Shown here in pieces: positions 7,890 to 15,516 of a stretch of 25,942 bases of DNA. The first letter of the stretch is position 1, and every line of letters begins with the position of its first letter. The notes beneath the pieces were generated by a model. The model did no database searches. It was not told the origin of the DNA and worked only from the letters and a program-made list of their open reading frames with translations. The stretch spans positions 1 through 25,942 of IMG/VR virus record IMGVR_UViG_3300015371_000151. One strand, written 5' to 3'. The translations under genes were made by a program, and so were the position numbers. Source of the DNA: a virus.

Positions 7890-8549
7890 TCACCAGTCAG
7901 TCCAGTTTTCACCGGATGAGAATGAGTAATTAATAAAGGGATAGTATTCTTGAGTGCTCCCTTCCTCATCCTTAGCCTCAGAAATCCCCATTTGAAACTC
8001 TGCTTTTTTAATTGCATACCTTGTAGAGTCTTGATCTAAGTCGGCAGCCTGAGCAGCACAATATTCGATCAATCTAGTATCGTATCTTGTATTCAACTCA
8101 GGAATGTCAGTCATCAGAGCAACTGCTACAGGGGCCCTGTTGTAGTTCATCAATAAACCAGTTGAAGATGCTCTATCGGGAGCAGGATACAAGAACAGGT
8201 TACCTCCATACACCCAATACATTTCAGGCGTTCCTCTGGGATAAACAGAGGAATCGTCTAAATTCTTGACTGTATCCCGAGCCTCGGGAAAAGATGTTTC
8301 CCTAATGGGGAGGCCAAAGATTGAGAGACTGTGCATCCTAATTAAGTCAAGGGGAATAGTATAACTCGACTGTCCAATAACAGTGGCACTAGTAGCCCGC
8401 TGCTTTAATAAATCGTTCTCTAATACAATCTCCCTCATAGCGTCGTTAATCCAGTCAAAGAAAGCCTGGTCAGTTAACAACACTCCATCGGCATCCCCAA
8501 ATTGTCTACGAACCCTTGTAGCAATTTGTAGGACTGTCAGGGTGCCCAT
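7890..8549 (-). CDS. Head-to-tail adaptor (P22 gp4 / SU10 adaptor-like)
   Basis: The N-terminal half has the pattern of adaptor proteins that bind under the portal in podoviruses: LQIATRVRRQFGDADG, then a helix FFDWINDAMREIVLEN, then SYTIPLDLIRMHSLSIF. Later parts (RGTPEMYWVYGGNLFLYPAPD, about 105-124) form the beta portion seen in this family, and a C-terminal helical part (147-190) follows. The usual length for the family is about 160-250 residues, and this protein has 219. It would close the capsid and provide the docking ring for nozzle and fibres. It lies directly after the repeat-rich fibre gene with one base between stop and ATG, far from the portal gene. Confidence 0.8.
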   Translation of the reverse strand: MGTLTVLQIATRVRRQFGDADGVLLTDQAFFDWINDAMREIVLENDLLKQRATSATVIGQSSYTIPLDLIRMHSLSIFGLPIRETSFPEARDTVKNLDDSSVYPRGTPEMYWVYGGNLFLYPAPDRASSTGLLMNYNRAPVAVALMTDIPELNTRYDTRLIEYCAAQAADLDQDSTRYAIKKAEFQMGISEAKDEEGSTQEYYPFINYSFSSGENWTDW

Positions 8550-8550
8550 T

Positions 8551-10131
8551 TCAACTCCAAACAGTAATGTTTTTGGGAACAGGAGTCCATATAGAAATAC
8601 TAGTTACAGTAGCAGTTAGAGTTAGATAGTCTGTAGCCGAAAACAAAATAGTACCTTGGGCTACGTTTCCACTCGAAGTAATAGTAAAGGCAGATACAGC
8701 ACTAAAAGCAATATTAGCAATAACAACATGAACACTAATGAGAAGAAGTGTAGAAGTATTGTTAAAAGTTAGACTAGCCTCTGGCTGTCTAATTATAGCC
8801 AAAGTCAAAGTTGATACGTTATTGAAAGAGAGAACAGCAAATTGTTCTACAAATGCGGTCATACTTAATGTTGACACGCTACTAAACAAAACATTTGCAG
8901 TAATAGAACCTAAAATGTCACCAACAAGGACAAGTGTAGATGTACTCGCGAAGTTAAGAGTGCCAAGTTGAGTAATGACACCAGTAAATGCAATACTAGA
9001 TACGCTGTTAAAGGTAATAGCAGCGGGTCTAGTGGCTACAGCAGTAGCAGTTAATGTGGACACACTGTCGAAGTTAATAGTACCAACAGCAGTATGAGTG
9101 ATAGTGCCAGATAATGAGAATGTAGATACAGAATCAAAGGATACTGTGGCAAGTCTAGTTATTTCTACGCCACCAACAGGACCACTACCAGTATCGTCCC
9201 AAACTGTTGCAGAGTCATCCCACGTAGATACAGAGTCATCCCATTTGGCACCAGTACCGACACTACCATATGATAATGTAGAAGTAGAAGCAAAGTTAAG
9301 TGCTGCTGCTCGTAATCTGTCTCCTGTAAGAGTTAAAGTAGATGTGGAACTAAATGTTATATTTGCTTTATCAGTTTCAGTGCCAGTAAGAGTAAGACTA
9401 GAGGTAGCACTAAAGTTGAGAGTCCCATTCTGTGTTGTAACAGGAACAGGACCTACGAAAGTAAGAGAAGTATCGTCACCTTTACAACTATCAACATAAA
9501 TACTGCCAACAGTAGCAGCACCCGATATCAAACCTGTATGTATACTAGTAGCAGCAGGAGCCTGTCCAGTATCAGTTGTATCATTAGGCGTCATAGTTTC
9601 TGCGGCAGTTTGTGACGTACCTAAATAATAGCAGAACCTAACTTTACCATTTGTAGATGCAGGAGCAGTACCCGTAGTTCCAACTTGTGCAGCAAAATCG
9701 AGAGTTACATCTACAGGATAGGCGGGTAAAGTAGCAGACGTAAATATAATTGAACCGGCACGGTTCTGCACAATTAAACGGTTTGATGCATCTGTAGCGA
9801 CTCGTGCTAAAATAGCGCTAGGGCTAGTAGAACGAATAGAGATTAGTTGTTCTGTATCCATCCGTTGAGGAATACGAAACTTTGTTCGTACCCTCGCTTG
9901 TACCGCGTTAATATTCCAGGCGAAGCCAGAAATATCGCCAGATGTTCCACGAATACATTCAATGGCTACTAAACCATCAGGAACATTTGCTAATACTTTT
10001 TCTATCTTAGGTGATACAGACCCAACTAAGAATCCGATAGCAGTACCGCCACCGTCATCAGAAATAGCAACTGTTAAAGCAGTACCATCAGCAGAAGGTA
10101 TGCCTTCCCAGTTGTTATCAAAGGCGGTCAT
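8551..10131 (-). CDS. Repeat-rich fibre-type virion protein (526 aa)
   Basis: Residues 1-235 contain a predicted beta-sandwich that resembles LamG/concanavalin-like domains (RTKFRIPQRM at 82-91, then ISIRSTS and ILARVATDASNRLIVQN). Residues 237-506 are made of twelve repeats with a Phe near the start and a core like F-S-S-x-S-T-L-x-L-T-G, spaced 20-22 residues apart. After the third repeat there is an insertion with three W-D-D units (296-313). The C-terminus reads IWTPVPKNITVW. Such repeats suggest an elongated beta-rich stalk with a carbohydrate-binding head, so a tail fibre or capsid fibre is likely. Neighbours are the beta-helix protein upstream and the adaptor downstream. The receptor cannot be inferred. 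Confidence 0.75.
   Translation of the reverse strand: MTAFDNNWEGIPSADGTALTVAISDDGGGTAIGFLVGSVSPKIEKVLANVPDGLVAIECIRGTSGDISGFAWNINAVQARVRTKFRIPQRMDTEQLISIRSTSPSAILARVATDASNRLIVQNRAGSIIFTSATLPAYPVDVTLDFAAQVGTTGTAPASTNGKVRFCYYLGTSQTAAETMTPNDTTDTGQAPAATSIHTGLISGAATVGSIYVDSCKGDDTSLTFVGPVPVTTQNGTLNFSATSSLTLTGTETDKANITFSSTSTLTLTGDRLRAAALNFASTSTLSYGSVGTGAKWDDSVSTWDDSATVWDDTGSGPVGGVEITRLATVSFDSVSTFSLSGTITHTAVGTINFDSVSTLTATAVATRPAAITFNSVSSIAFTGVITQLGTLNFASTSTLVLVGDILGSITANVLFSSVSTLSMTAFVEQFAVLSFNNVSTLTLAIIRQPEASLTFNNTSTLLLISVHVVIANIAFSAVSAFTITSSGNVAQGTILFSATDYLTLTATVTSISIWTPVPKNITVWS
8614..9423 (-). repeat. Twelve coding repeats of 20-22 residues in the fibre protein
   Basis: The repeats begin at the Phe residues 240, 260, 280, 332, 354, 374, 394, 416, 436, 456, 476 and 497 of the 526-residue protein. 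Each carries a variant of F-x-S-x-S-T-L-x-L followed by T/S-G or a variable loop. Spacing is 20-22 residues apart from a 52-residue gap that holds the W-D-D insertion. The DNA has diverged between copies, so the repeat is kept mainly at the protein level. Confidence 0.9.
9193..9246 (-). repeat. W-D-D triplet repeat inside the fibre protein
   Basis: Residues 296-313 of the 526-residue protein contain three units: KWDDSVS, TWDDSAT and VWDD. The same unit occurs three times in the 51-residue protein encoded at 11160-11315 (AKWDDQV, AKWNDQT, AKWDDGA). The two sites are about 2 kb apart in the same operon. Confidence 0.85.
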
Positions 10132-10140
10132 TAATTTACA

Positions 10141-11163
10141 CTACCTGACATTAATAAGAGTGTTTGTTCCCTCTAACTTATTATTACTCTGTGTTCCACG
10201 CCCTAGAGCAGTAAGACCATTGGCATTTAATTGCCAACTCGTGCCCTGGTTAGCATCGGTTCCCCACCAACCATTACGGACATTCCCGTAGTTAGGTACG
10301 TTATTGGGACAGTTAAGCATCCCAAAAGTACCACCATGCCACCAGTCACCATCACTATCAATAGAACAGTTAGGAGCCTGCTCAATACCCATTTGTAAAC
10401 AACTGTTAGCAGTTAGGTTCGCTCGTTTATTTCCAGACGATGCGGCTAAAGATGTACCTAATGAGAATCCTGCATCTGTAGTTGCTCCATCAGCATTATA
10501 GAAACCTTCAAAGTTATTGCCAACAGTTACTACCGCATTATTACTACCCTGAATTTGTATACAGTCATTATGAGTTCCATTGGCATGGAACGAATCTGGA
10601 TACCAAAAACTTAAGGCATGAATATGGCAGCCCTTAAGGGCTACATCAGTAACACCAATTTGTCCCGAGTTGGTATTAAAAACCTGACATCCATCAACAG
10701 TCCATTTAATATGACAACGTTCTGCATGAATATGGTGAGAACGTAATGCTTCAACCCATTCACTAGGATGCTGACACCAAAGATCACAGTCATAAAGATT
10801 AATATCAGAAACGTTAGGACCCATACCATGAACAAGTCCCGTAGGTCCAGAAGAAAAGCCAGCAGCAGGGCCATTAATTCTAGACCTAGTAATATTTACA
10901 GTCCCGGAAGCAGTAATATTGAAATAACCAGTTAGATCAATTAAGTCATAATCACCAGCACTTGACACGTTAAAAGTGGTAGTAATAGGTTGAAGTGACT
11001 GTCCCATTAAAACGTCAGTAGTTACACCACAGTTAGTTCCACCTATAGGTTTATATGACTTATAGGCACCATACGAAAATGTCAAGGGATCGTAAGTCCC
11101 TACAGGGGAATATCTCCTATTGCCGCCCACTGTAGCGAGAGCGCTCCGACGATAATAACTCAT
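10141..11163 (-). CDS. Right-handed beta-helix virion protein (tailspike or fibre candidate)
   Basis: This 340-residue protein has many short beta turns of the parallel beta-helix type. Examples are YFNITASGTVNITRSRINGP near 80-99, INLYDCDLW and HIHAERCHIKW in the middle, and HNDCIQIQGSNNAVVTVGN near 199-217. The pattern of N, D and G at turns with a hydrophobic pair between them fits pectate-lyase-like proteins, which in phages are often tailspikes that bind or cut polysaccharide. The segment HNDCIQIQG resembles the HxDGIQI motif common in phage beta-helix proteins, with Cys replacing Gly. Eight or more cysteines is unusual for an extracellular phage protein. Catalytic residues cannot be assigned. 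The ATG overlaps the 51-residue gene as ATGA. Confidence 0.75.
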   Translation of the reverse strand: MSYYRRSALATVGGNRRYSPVGTYDPLTFSYGAYKSYKPIGGTNCGVTTDVLMGQSLQPITTTFNVSSAGDYDLIDLTGYFNITASGTVNITRSRINGPAAGFSSGPTGLVHGMGPNVSDINLYDCDLWCQHPSEWVEALRSHHIHAERCHIKWTVDGCQVFNTNSGQIGVTDVALKGCHIHALSFWYPDSFHANGTHNDCIQIQGSNNAVVTVGNNFEGFYNADGATTDAGFSLGTSLAASSGNKRANLTANSCLQMGIEQAPNCSIDSDGDWWHGGTFGMLNCPNNVPNYGNVRNGWWGTDANQGTSWQLNANGLTALGRGTQSNNKLEGTNTLINVR

Positions 11164-11315
11164 TGAGCACCGTCATCCCATTTAGCAGTTTGATCGTTCC
11201 ATTTAGCAACTTGATCGTCCCATTTAGCCCCAGTAGTTGTAGGAGGGGGAATTGGAGGGGGAATAGGAGGTTTAGGAGGACGAGGACGTCTACTAAAAAT
11301 ACCCCTCATGCTCAT
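11160..11315 (-). CDS. Polyproline protein with three W-D-D repeats (51 aa)
   Basis: This short frame encodes MSMRGIFSRRPR, then a polyproline stretch (residues 11-25, with IPPPIPPP), then three units: AKWDDQV, AKWNDQT and AKWDDGA. It starts at the ATG at 11315, which shares ATGA with the stop of the 178-residue gene. It ends with a TGA that shares ATGA with the start of the beta-helix gene. An internal ATG at 11309 is the only other nearby start. The exact fit and the repeat shared with the 526-residue fibre protein (9193-9246) argue that it is translated. The function is unknown. A small linker or adhesive piece between fibre proteins is one possibility. Confidence 0.8.
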   Translation of the reverse strand: MSMRGIFSRRPRPPKPPIPPPIPPPTTTGAKWDDQVAKWNDQTAKWDDGAQ

Positions 11316-11848
11316 GCCAAGTTCAATCCATAATCAGCATCCCAAGAAGAACCGCCACTAAAGGAAGTCAATACAAATCTATCTCTACCAGTGTTAGGTG
11401 TAATAGTAAGAGCAGGTGGACCACCACCCCCAGGCCACCTAATACCACTCCACCAAGTAACAGTCCGACTCCCTGTAGCATCTTGCTTAATAATAACTTC
11501 AACAAAGTTAGCAACAGCACTACCACCAACTAAGTTAGTAGGTGCTGCTAATACACAGTTGGCTGCACTAAGGTTTAGAATCTTAGTGCAGCCTAAAGCC
11601 AAATCAAAAGTCTGGGCTGCTCCTGCCGTTGTAATAGTCTCAACAGTATGAGCCCGCGCCATAAAGGCAAGGAAGTCTTTTACAGTAGCAAACGATCCTT
11701 TAGGAACAGTCCCTAACTCTGTAGCAATTGCTAGAATTTCATCTGCCGTTTGCTGCGCTAATTGACGCTGAGTAGGAGAAGATAATCCTAATGCAATGCC
11801 CGCAGGAGGTACTGTCAGTGTGGGCATAGATGATGGATAGTTTGCCAT
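11312..11848 (-). CDS. Fibre or virion surface protein (178 aa)
   Basis: The N-terminus (ANYPSSMPTLTVPP) and a helical part with QQTADEILAIATELG (about 33-47) are followed by GSFATVKDFLAFMA. A beta-rich domain then covers about residues 70-178, with TVTWWSGIRWPGG and RDRFVLTSFSGGSSWDADYG at the end. The pattern of a short coiled region followed by a domain containing W-x-x-G-I-x-W-P-G-G is common in phage tail fibre proteins. It lies in the fibre block and ends in ATGA overlap with the 51-residue gene. The role as a trimeric surface or tail fibre protein is inferred from this pattern, and the receptor is unknown. Confidence 0.7.
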   Translation of the reverse strand: MANYPSSMPTLTVPPAGIALGLSSPTQRQLAQQTADEILAIATELGTVPKGSFATVKDFLAFMARAHTVETITTAGAAQTFDLALGCTKILNLSAANCVLAAPTNLVGGSAVANFVEVIIKQDATGSRTVTWWSGIRWPGGGGPPALTITPNTGRDRFVLTSFSGGSSWDADYGLNLA

Positions 11849-11858
11849 TATTCACCTT

Positions 11859-12257
11859 CTATGCTAATGTGGAAACAATTGCTCCCGAAGCAAATGAAAG
11901 AGTATCCCCTGCCTGCATAGCCTTGTTTGCGGCTAAGCCTCCCCATTCAATTCGTTTAGGAGTACCGTCACTAGTAAATGTCTCACCAGCAACTACTGTT
12001 TCTGCACGAGGATAGTTAGTAATAGTTACTGCTGCGTTAGTGGCTTGTGACCCTGCTGATGCGGCTGCCCAGGCAGTAGAAGGAGCACCAACACCCGAAG
12101 TATAACCGCCACCAGTAGCAACCTCAGTACCAGTAGTGGTAGCAGTACCAATAACAGTAAAAATTCTAAGTCTAATTGGTGCTGTAAAGGCTGGGAACTG
12201 AGTACCCCCATGTAAATGAGTCAGAATCTCATTAGCCCTAGTTTGGTCTAGTGCCAT
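11859..12257 (-). CDS. Virion structural protein (132 aa), tail or head-completion type
   Basis: The protein starts MALDQTRANEILTHLHGG and continues with beta-rich segments (PIRLRIFTVIG, VTITNYPRA). It ends with a block common in phage structural proteins, KRIEWGGLAANKAMQAGDTLSFASGAIVSTLA (given here by its core, residues about 101-132). Thr, Ala and Gly are abundant. Many phages of Gram-positive hosts carry this kind of small structural protein next to the fibre genes. No enzyme motif is present. Two bases separate it from the CxxC gene upstream and ten from the fibre gene downstream. Whether it decorates the capsid or belongs to the tail is not decided. Confidence 0.7.
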   Translation of the reverse strand: MALDQTRANEILTHLHGGTQFPAFTAPIRLRIFTVIGTATTTGTEVATGGGYTSGVGAPSTAWAAASAGSQATNAAVTITNYPRAETVVAGETFTSDGTPKRIEWGGLAANKAMQAGDTLSFASGAIVSTLA

Positions 12258-12259
12258 GA

Positions 12260-12655
12260 TTACTCTCCACCTTCGGCAAAAACTGCATCTACTTGACCGG
12301 CTAATGAAGTAAGTTCATCCCCAACACTATCTACCGATCCTGACGTAAGGAAATCCTTTAAGGTATCTCCTGTCTTATCAGCACCACCTAATTCTCTGAT
12401 CTTATCACATGAACCATCAAAACAGCCACGCATAGCACAGCAGTCTATATGGTATGTTTTTGTTGAGGGATTGTAAAAATCATCCAGAATTCTACTCTTA
12501 GTAGCGTTATCCACATCAGCATCGAGAATTTTCTGTAATACTTCGGGATTTCCTACTGGACCAGCAAAGTTACCAATACCATACGCGATTTCATGCCTAG
12601 GGTGGTCATCAATACCACCACATTGGTCACAAATTCTTAAGTAGCCACTTCCCAT
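12260..12655 (-). CDS. Small zinc-binding-type protein near the connector genes (131 aa)
   Basis: Two cysteine and histidine clusters are seen: C9-x-x-C12 with H18 and H21 in RICDQCGGIDDHPRH, and H69 with C72, C73, C78 and C83 in YHIDCCAMRGCFDGSC. Together they could hold one or two zinc ions. The rest is acidic and partly helical. Similar CxxC...DDHPRH proteins occur beside capsid genes in actinophages, where they are usually left unnamed. It starts in TAATG overlap with the 163-residue gene. A head-completion or assembly role is inferred only from its place. Confidence 0.7.
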   Translation of the reverse strand: MGSGYLRICDQCGGIDDHPRHEIAYGIGNFAGPVGNPEVLQKILDADVDNATKSRILDDFYNPSTKTYHIDCCAMRGCFDGSCDKIRELGGADKTGDTLKDFLTSGSVDSVGDELTSLAGQVDAVFAEGGE

Positions 12656-13146
12656 TATCTTATCCTATTCCCGTGATCGCGGATAACGATATCCTTACTC
12701 ACAGTATACTTATTTAGAGGCGATACAAGAATATGTTTGGCTATATCATGTGCCTCCGCCATTTGTTCCTCGTACACCTTTCTTCGTACTGCCTTAATGG
12801 CCTCATTACGAGCATCCATTTCTGTCAGTACGTTGGTCTTTGTATTGTCAGCAAGGAACAATTTTTCAAGAACCTCTCCTGTAAATTCCTGCTCATTCTT
12901 TACCCACATAATAATAAACTCTTGTCCATCGGGTAAGACTTCAAGAATACAGAATTGGTACTGGTCCTTACCTTTTTGGTTTGGGGGAATCCAACGAACT
13001 TCAACACGACCGTTATAAGTATCATGGATAAGTTCAATAAGACGAACAACTCGTTGAGATACAATGTGCCCATCTTCTAAAGTTTCAAAGTTAAGGTTAG
13101 GGTCATCCATAACCTCACGCATGGTCTTAACATTAATAGCACCCAT
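12655..13146 (-). CDS. Unknown protein between capsid and fibre genes (163 aa)
   Basis: I do not recognise a family. The N-terminal half is mixed alpha and beta (VVRLIELIHDTYNGRVEVRW, then YQFCILEVLP and EFIIMWV). The C-terminal half is one long charged helix (about 108-140, with MDARNEAIKAVRRKVYEEQM) followed by a short beta tail. It has one cysteine and no membrane segment. It shares TAATG overlaps with both neighbours, so it is part of the connector/completion run that follows the capsid terminator. Confidence 0.75.
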   Translation of the reverse strand: MGAINVKTMREVMDDPNLNFETLEDGHIVSQRVVRLIELIHDTYNGRVEVRWIPPNQKGKDQYQFCILEVLPDGQEFIIMWVKNEQEFTGEVLEKLFLADNTKTNVLTEMDARNEAIKAVRRKVYEEQMAEAHDIAKHILVSPLNKYTVSKDIVIRDHGNRIR

Positions 13147-13334
13147 TACGGAACCTCGTTTGAGTGAAAGTAGAATGTAACCTTACCGCCAGTTTTCTTA
13201 GTTTTCTGCATGTTTGAATTGCAGAGAGTACCACCCTTTGATCGTAGTAAAGCAAACATACGATCATTAATAGTACCAGTAGTAAAACCGGCGGCAGTAT
13301 ACTCTGCCATTAATGTAGCCATGAGGTTTGCCAT
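13146..13334 (-). CDS. Small unknown protein after the capsid gene (62 aa)
   Basis: The protein begins MANLMATLMAEYTAAGF and has a basic C-terminal part with TKKTGGKVTFYFHS. No domain is recognised. It has an AGGAG ribosome site five bases before the ATG, located just after the T-rich tail of the terminator at 13344-13386. It is therefore the first gene after that terminator and ends in TAATG overlap with the 163-residue gene. This makes it a true gene rather than chance. Confidence 0.7.
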   Translation of the reverse strand: MANLMATLMAEYTAAGFTTGTINDRMFALLRSKGGTLCNSNMQKTKKTGGKVTFYFHSNEVP

Positions 13335-13343
13335 TATACTCCT

Positions 13344-13386
13344 GAGGAAAAGGGGACCAGATATTCCTCGGTAATAACTGGCCCCC
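13344..13386 (-). terminator. Intrinsic terminator after the major capsid gene
   Basis: On the minus strand GGGGGCCAG pairs with CTGGTCCCC over nine pairs, one of them G-U, with a 17-base loop, followed by TTTTCCTC. It lies 16 bases after the capsid stop and 10 bases before the next gene, whose ribosome site follows the T tract. It probably ends only part of the transcripts, so that capsid mRNA exceeds that of the downstream genes. Confidence 0.75.
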
Positions 13387-13401
13387 TCTCCCGATTATGG
13401 T

Positions 13402-14610
13402 TTACGACTCCGTAATGTCCTGGATAACCCAGTTCGCATTACGCTTCTTGCAACCAATCTGCCAATACTGCCTGAGTAAAGTCTCCCAGGCGTCAAAGTC
13501 GTGAACCCACTTCCACATAGTTCCATCGGGCTGTGGGAAATGCCATTCCTTATCCCGATACAACTTAAATGTGGATTCGTCTAAACCATACATAGTTTGA
13601 GGCGGGCAGTCCACGTCAGTCACTACAGGGACGTCGCCTTGATCCGTAGCGAATGCCAGACCCTTAAATCCACCCTTAAACTCAACAGAGTTAGTAAATC
13701 GACGCTGCTGAACTAAAAGGTTGAAGTAAGATCGACGAACACCTAACCCACAGAAAACAACGGAAGTTTCTCCGCCATTTGCGCGGGCACGGTCAACGGC
13801 ACTAATCATTAACGTCTCAGATAGTGGCCGAGGCGTGCCAGAGTTTGTGTCCACAAAAGACTTCCACACTGGCTCAACTGCTGGGTCCACGTTAAGATAA
13901 GTTCCTGAATCCTTAACTGCCGTCTTTAAGCCAATTGGCTCACGCATAACAGTAGCAGAAACAGGACCGTTACCCTGTCGAACAATTAACGTACCGGCAG
14001 CCGTAGTAGCAGAAACATCTGCACCATCATACGTAACAACACCAGTAGAAGTGTTGATCGCAGTAATGTTACGGTTAGCCGCTTGCGAAACACCAGCAGC
14101 AGTAACGAGGTCAATAACCTGCCCGACCTCTAAATACTGAGTGCTGGATACAGTAACAGTGTTAGCAGCGTCAGCAGTTTCAATCGCTAATGCACCAGTA
14201 CCATCACCGTAGAAGATACGGTTACAGTCCTTAAGTACATCAGACTTCATGCCGGATAATTCCTCGTCCATCAAGTTAACGAACGCTTGTTCGTTACTCT
14301 CAGCGAGTTCCATACCCTGACCTGAAATGCGGAGGCGACCATAACCAAAGGCGAGGTTAACCTGCGCCACGGCATAACCTTGCTGACCGCCAACCTGCAA
14401 CTGCTCTAATTCCTGGCGATAACCAATACCCTGGTTACGCCGGACCCTTAATGGGAATCGAACGTAACGACCACCGACGTCAGAACTAACACCGTCGGAG
14501 GTACGCTCAATACGCCTTAGGCCCACAACCTCGGTATTTAACTGCTCTTGTAAGCCGGGCTCATAAATCTCTTTAAGAATCGCGGCAGCAGTTGTAAGTG
14601 AAGCAGGCAT
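13402..14610 (-). CDS. Major capsid protein (probable HK97 fold)
   Basis: This 402-residue protein follows the scaffold gene by five bases and is followed by a terminator, the usual setting for the most abundant virion protein. It begins MPASLTTAAAILKEIYEPGL and has an N-terminal part with RRNQGIGYRQELEQLQVGGQQGY (core residues about 57-79), which fits an N-arm and E-loop. A helix with SNEQAFVNLMDEELSGM then stands for the spine helix. Residues about 150-215 are a beta-rich insertion (VSSTQYLEVGQVIDL, then NTSTGVVTYDG), like the I-domain type insertions of HK97-fold capsids. The C-terminal part holds VFCGLGVRRSYFNLLVQQR. No prohead protease gene is seen nearby. The assignment rests on length, order and fold-like features. 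Confidence 0.88.
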   Translation of the reverse strand: MPASLTTAAAILKEIYEPGLQEQLNTEVVGLRRIERTSDGVSSDVGGRYVRFPLRVRRNQGIGYRQELEQLQVGGQQGYAVAQVNLAFGYGRLRISGQGMELAESNEQAFVNLMDEELSGMKSDVLKDCNRIFYGDGTGALAIETADAANTVTVSSTQYLEVGQVIDLVTAAGVSQAANRNITAINTSTGVVTYDGADVSATTAAGTLIVRQGNGPVSATVMREPIGLKTAVKDSGTYLNVDPAVEPVWKSFVDTNSGTPRPLSETLMISAVDRARANGGETSVVFCGLGVRRSYFNLLVQQRRFTNSVEFKGGFKGLAFATDQGDVPVVTDVDCPPQTMYGLDESTFKLYRDKEWHFPQPDGTMWKWVHDFDAWETLLRQYWQIGCKKRNANWVIQDITES

Positions 14611-14615
14611 CTTTC

Positions 14616-15413
14616 CTACCCTTGTGGTTTGTTAGCCCTAGCGATCGCTAAAGCCGCTTCCTTACGTTGCCTGTCTGACATTTCCCGAGGATTAACAACA
14701 TTAGAAGGAACTCCACCATTACCGCCACCACCAACAATAGGTGCTTGCATCCCTGGCTGATTCATTTGCTGCGCTTGCTGACCTAAACGCTGCTTATACA
14801 TTTCATAAGCCATATTCAGATCATTAGTATGCGCTGCAATCATCAAAACCATTTCATCATCAAAGTCACCATATTGTTCATGCATTTGATCTAACTCGTC
14901 AAGAACTTCTTGTTCCTCTTGTTCCATTTGCTGTTGCTCATACTGATTTTGAATTAACTCAGCCAATTGTCCTTGCTGCTCAGTTAATTGCTGGAACGCG
15001 GGGTCTTGACTCAGATCAAATTGCTGCTGGCCGTAATCTTCCTCCTGATCGTATTGTCCTTCGCCATTCTGAATACCAAGCATTTGTGCTAGTCCCTCAT
15101 ATAAAGCCTGAGGATTTTGTTCTAGCATCATGGCGAGTTGTGTGGCTTGAGTTAAATACTCTGGCTCATATTGCTGAACCAACTCATCATAGCCACCATA
15201 CTCTTGTAACTTGGCTAATTCATTTTGACGCATCCTCGTGACATTAGCGTCCCAATCCTTAAAGACAGGTTCTACTGCGCCACGTAAACCCTCAGGGATT
15301 CGATCCAAATAATCCGCATAAGGGGAACGGTTCCCTGTATTAACCTGCTGCTGTTGTTGTTGAGCAGGCTGACCCTGGGGATTACCGTCATTCTCTTGCG
15401 CCGGCATAGACAT
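14616..15413 (-). CDS. Capsid scaffolding protein
   Basis: This 265-residue protein is strongly acidic, helical and very rich in Gln and Glu, which is typical of scaffolds that guide capsid assembly and then leave the prohead. The N-terminal part contains YADYLDRIPEGLRGAVEPVF (about 32-51), a segment like those of actinophage scaffolds. The centre is a long Q/E-rich coiled coil (130-190). The C-terminus ends in a basic helix (MSDRQRKEAALAIARANKP), which probably binds the capsid protein. An AAGGA site stands seven bases before the ATG. A hairpin (15517-15575) separates it from the LysM gene, so scaffold and capsid probably form their own transcription unit. Confidence 0.8.
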   Translation of the reverse strand: MSMPAQENDGNPQGQPAQQQQQQVNTGNRSPYADYLDRIPEGLRGAVEPVFKDWDANVTRMRQNELAKLQEYGGYDELVQQYEPEYLTQATQLAMMLEQNPQALYEGLAQMLGIQNGEGQYDQEEDYGQQQFDLSQDPAFQQLTEQQGQLAELIQNQYEQQQMEQEEQEVLDELDQMHEQYGDFDDEMVLMIAAHTNDLNMAYEMYKQRLGQQAQQMNQPGMQAPIVGGGGNGGVPSNVVNPREMSDRQRKEAALAIARANKPQG

Positions 15414-15476
15414 AAATCTGTCCTTATTCCGAGGATTGGTCCGGCTGTACCCACAAGGCCCTGGCCGCTTGCTCTA

Positions 15477-15505
15477 AGATTAGGTATAGGAGTAATCAAT
15501 AACAA
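15477..15505 (-). promoter_or_regulatory. Weak candidate promoter before the scaffold gene
   Basis: On the minus strand TTGTTA (15505-15500) is followed after 17 bases by TAATCT (15482-15477). The match to the sigma-70 consensus is only 4/6 and 3/6. It is listed because it lies just after a strong hairpin and about 64 bases before the scaffold ATG, where a promoter for scaffold and capsid would be expected. Confidence 0.3.
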
Positions 15506-15516
15506 GGCATACACAA

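Noticed and set aside
9098-9499. Plus-strand valine-rich frame opposite the repeat fibre
   Set aside because: It results from the repetitive codons of the fibre gene on the other strand.
12026-12211. Leucine-rich frame that looks like a membrane protein
   Set aside because: The leucine runs come from reading Thr/Ala/Gly codons of the 132-residue gene in another frame; no ribosome site.
15272-15514. 80-residue same-strand frame starting before the scaffold gene
   Set aside because: It overlaps the scaffold in another frame, crosses the likely promoter region, and has no domain or good start signal.
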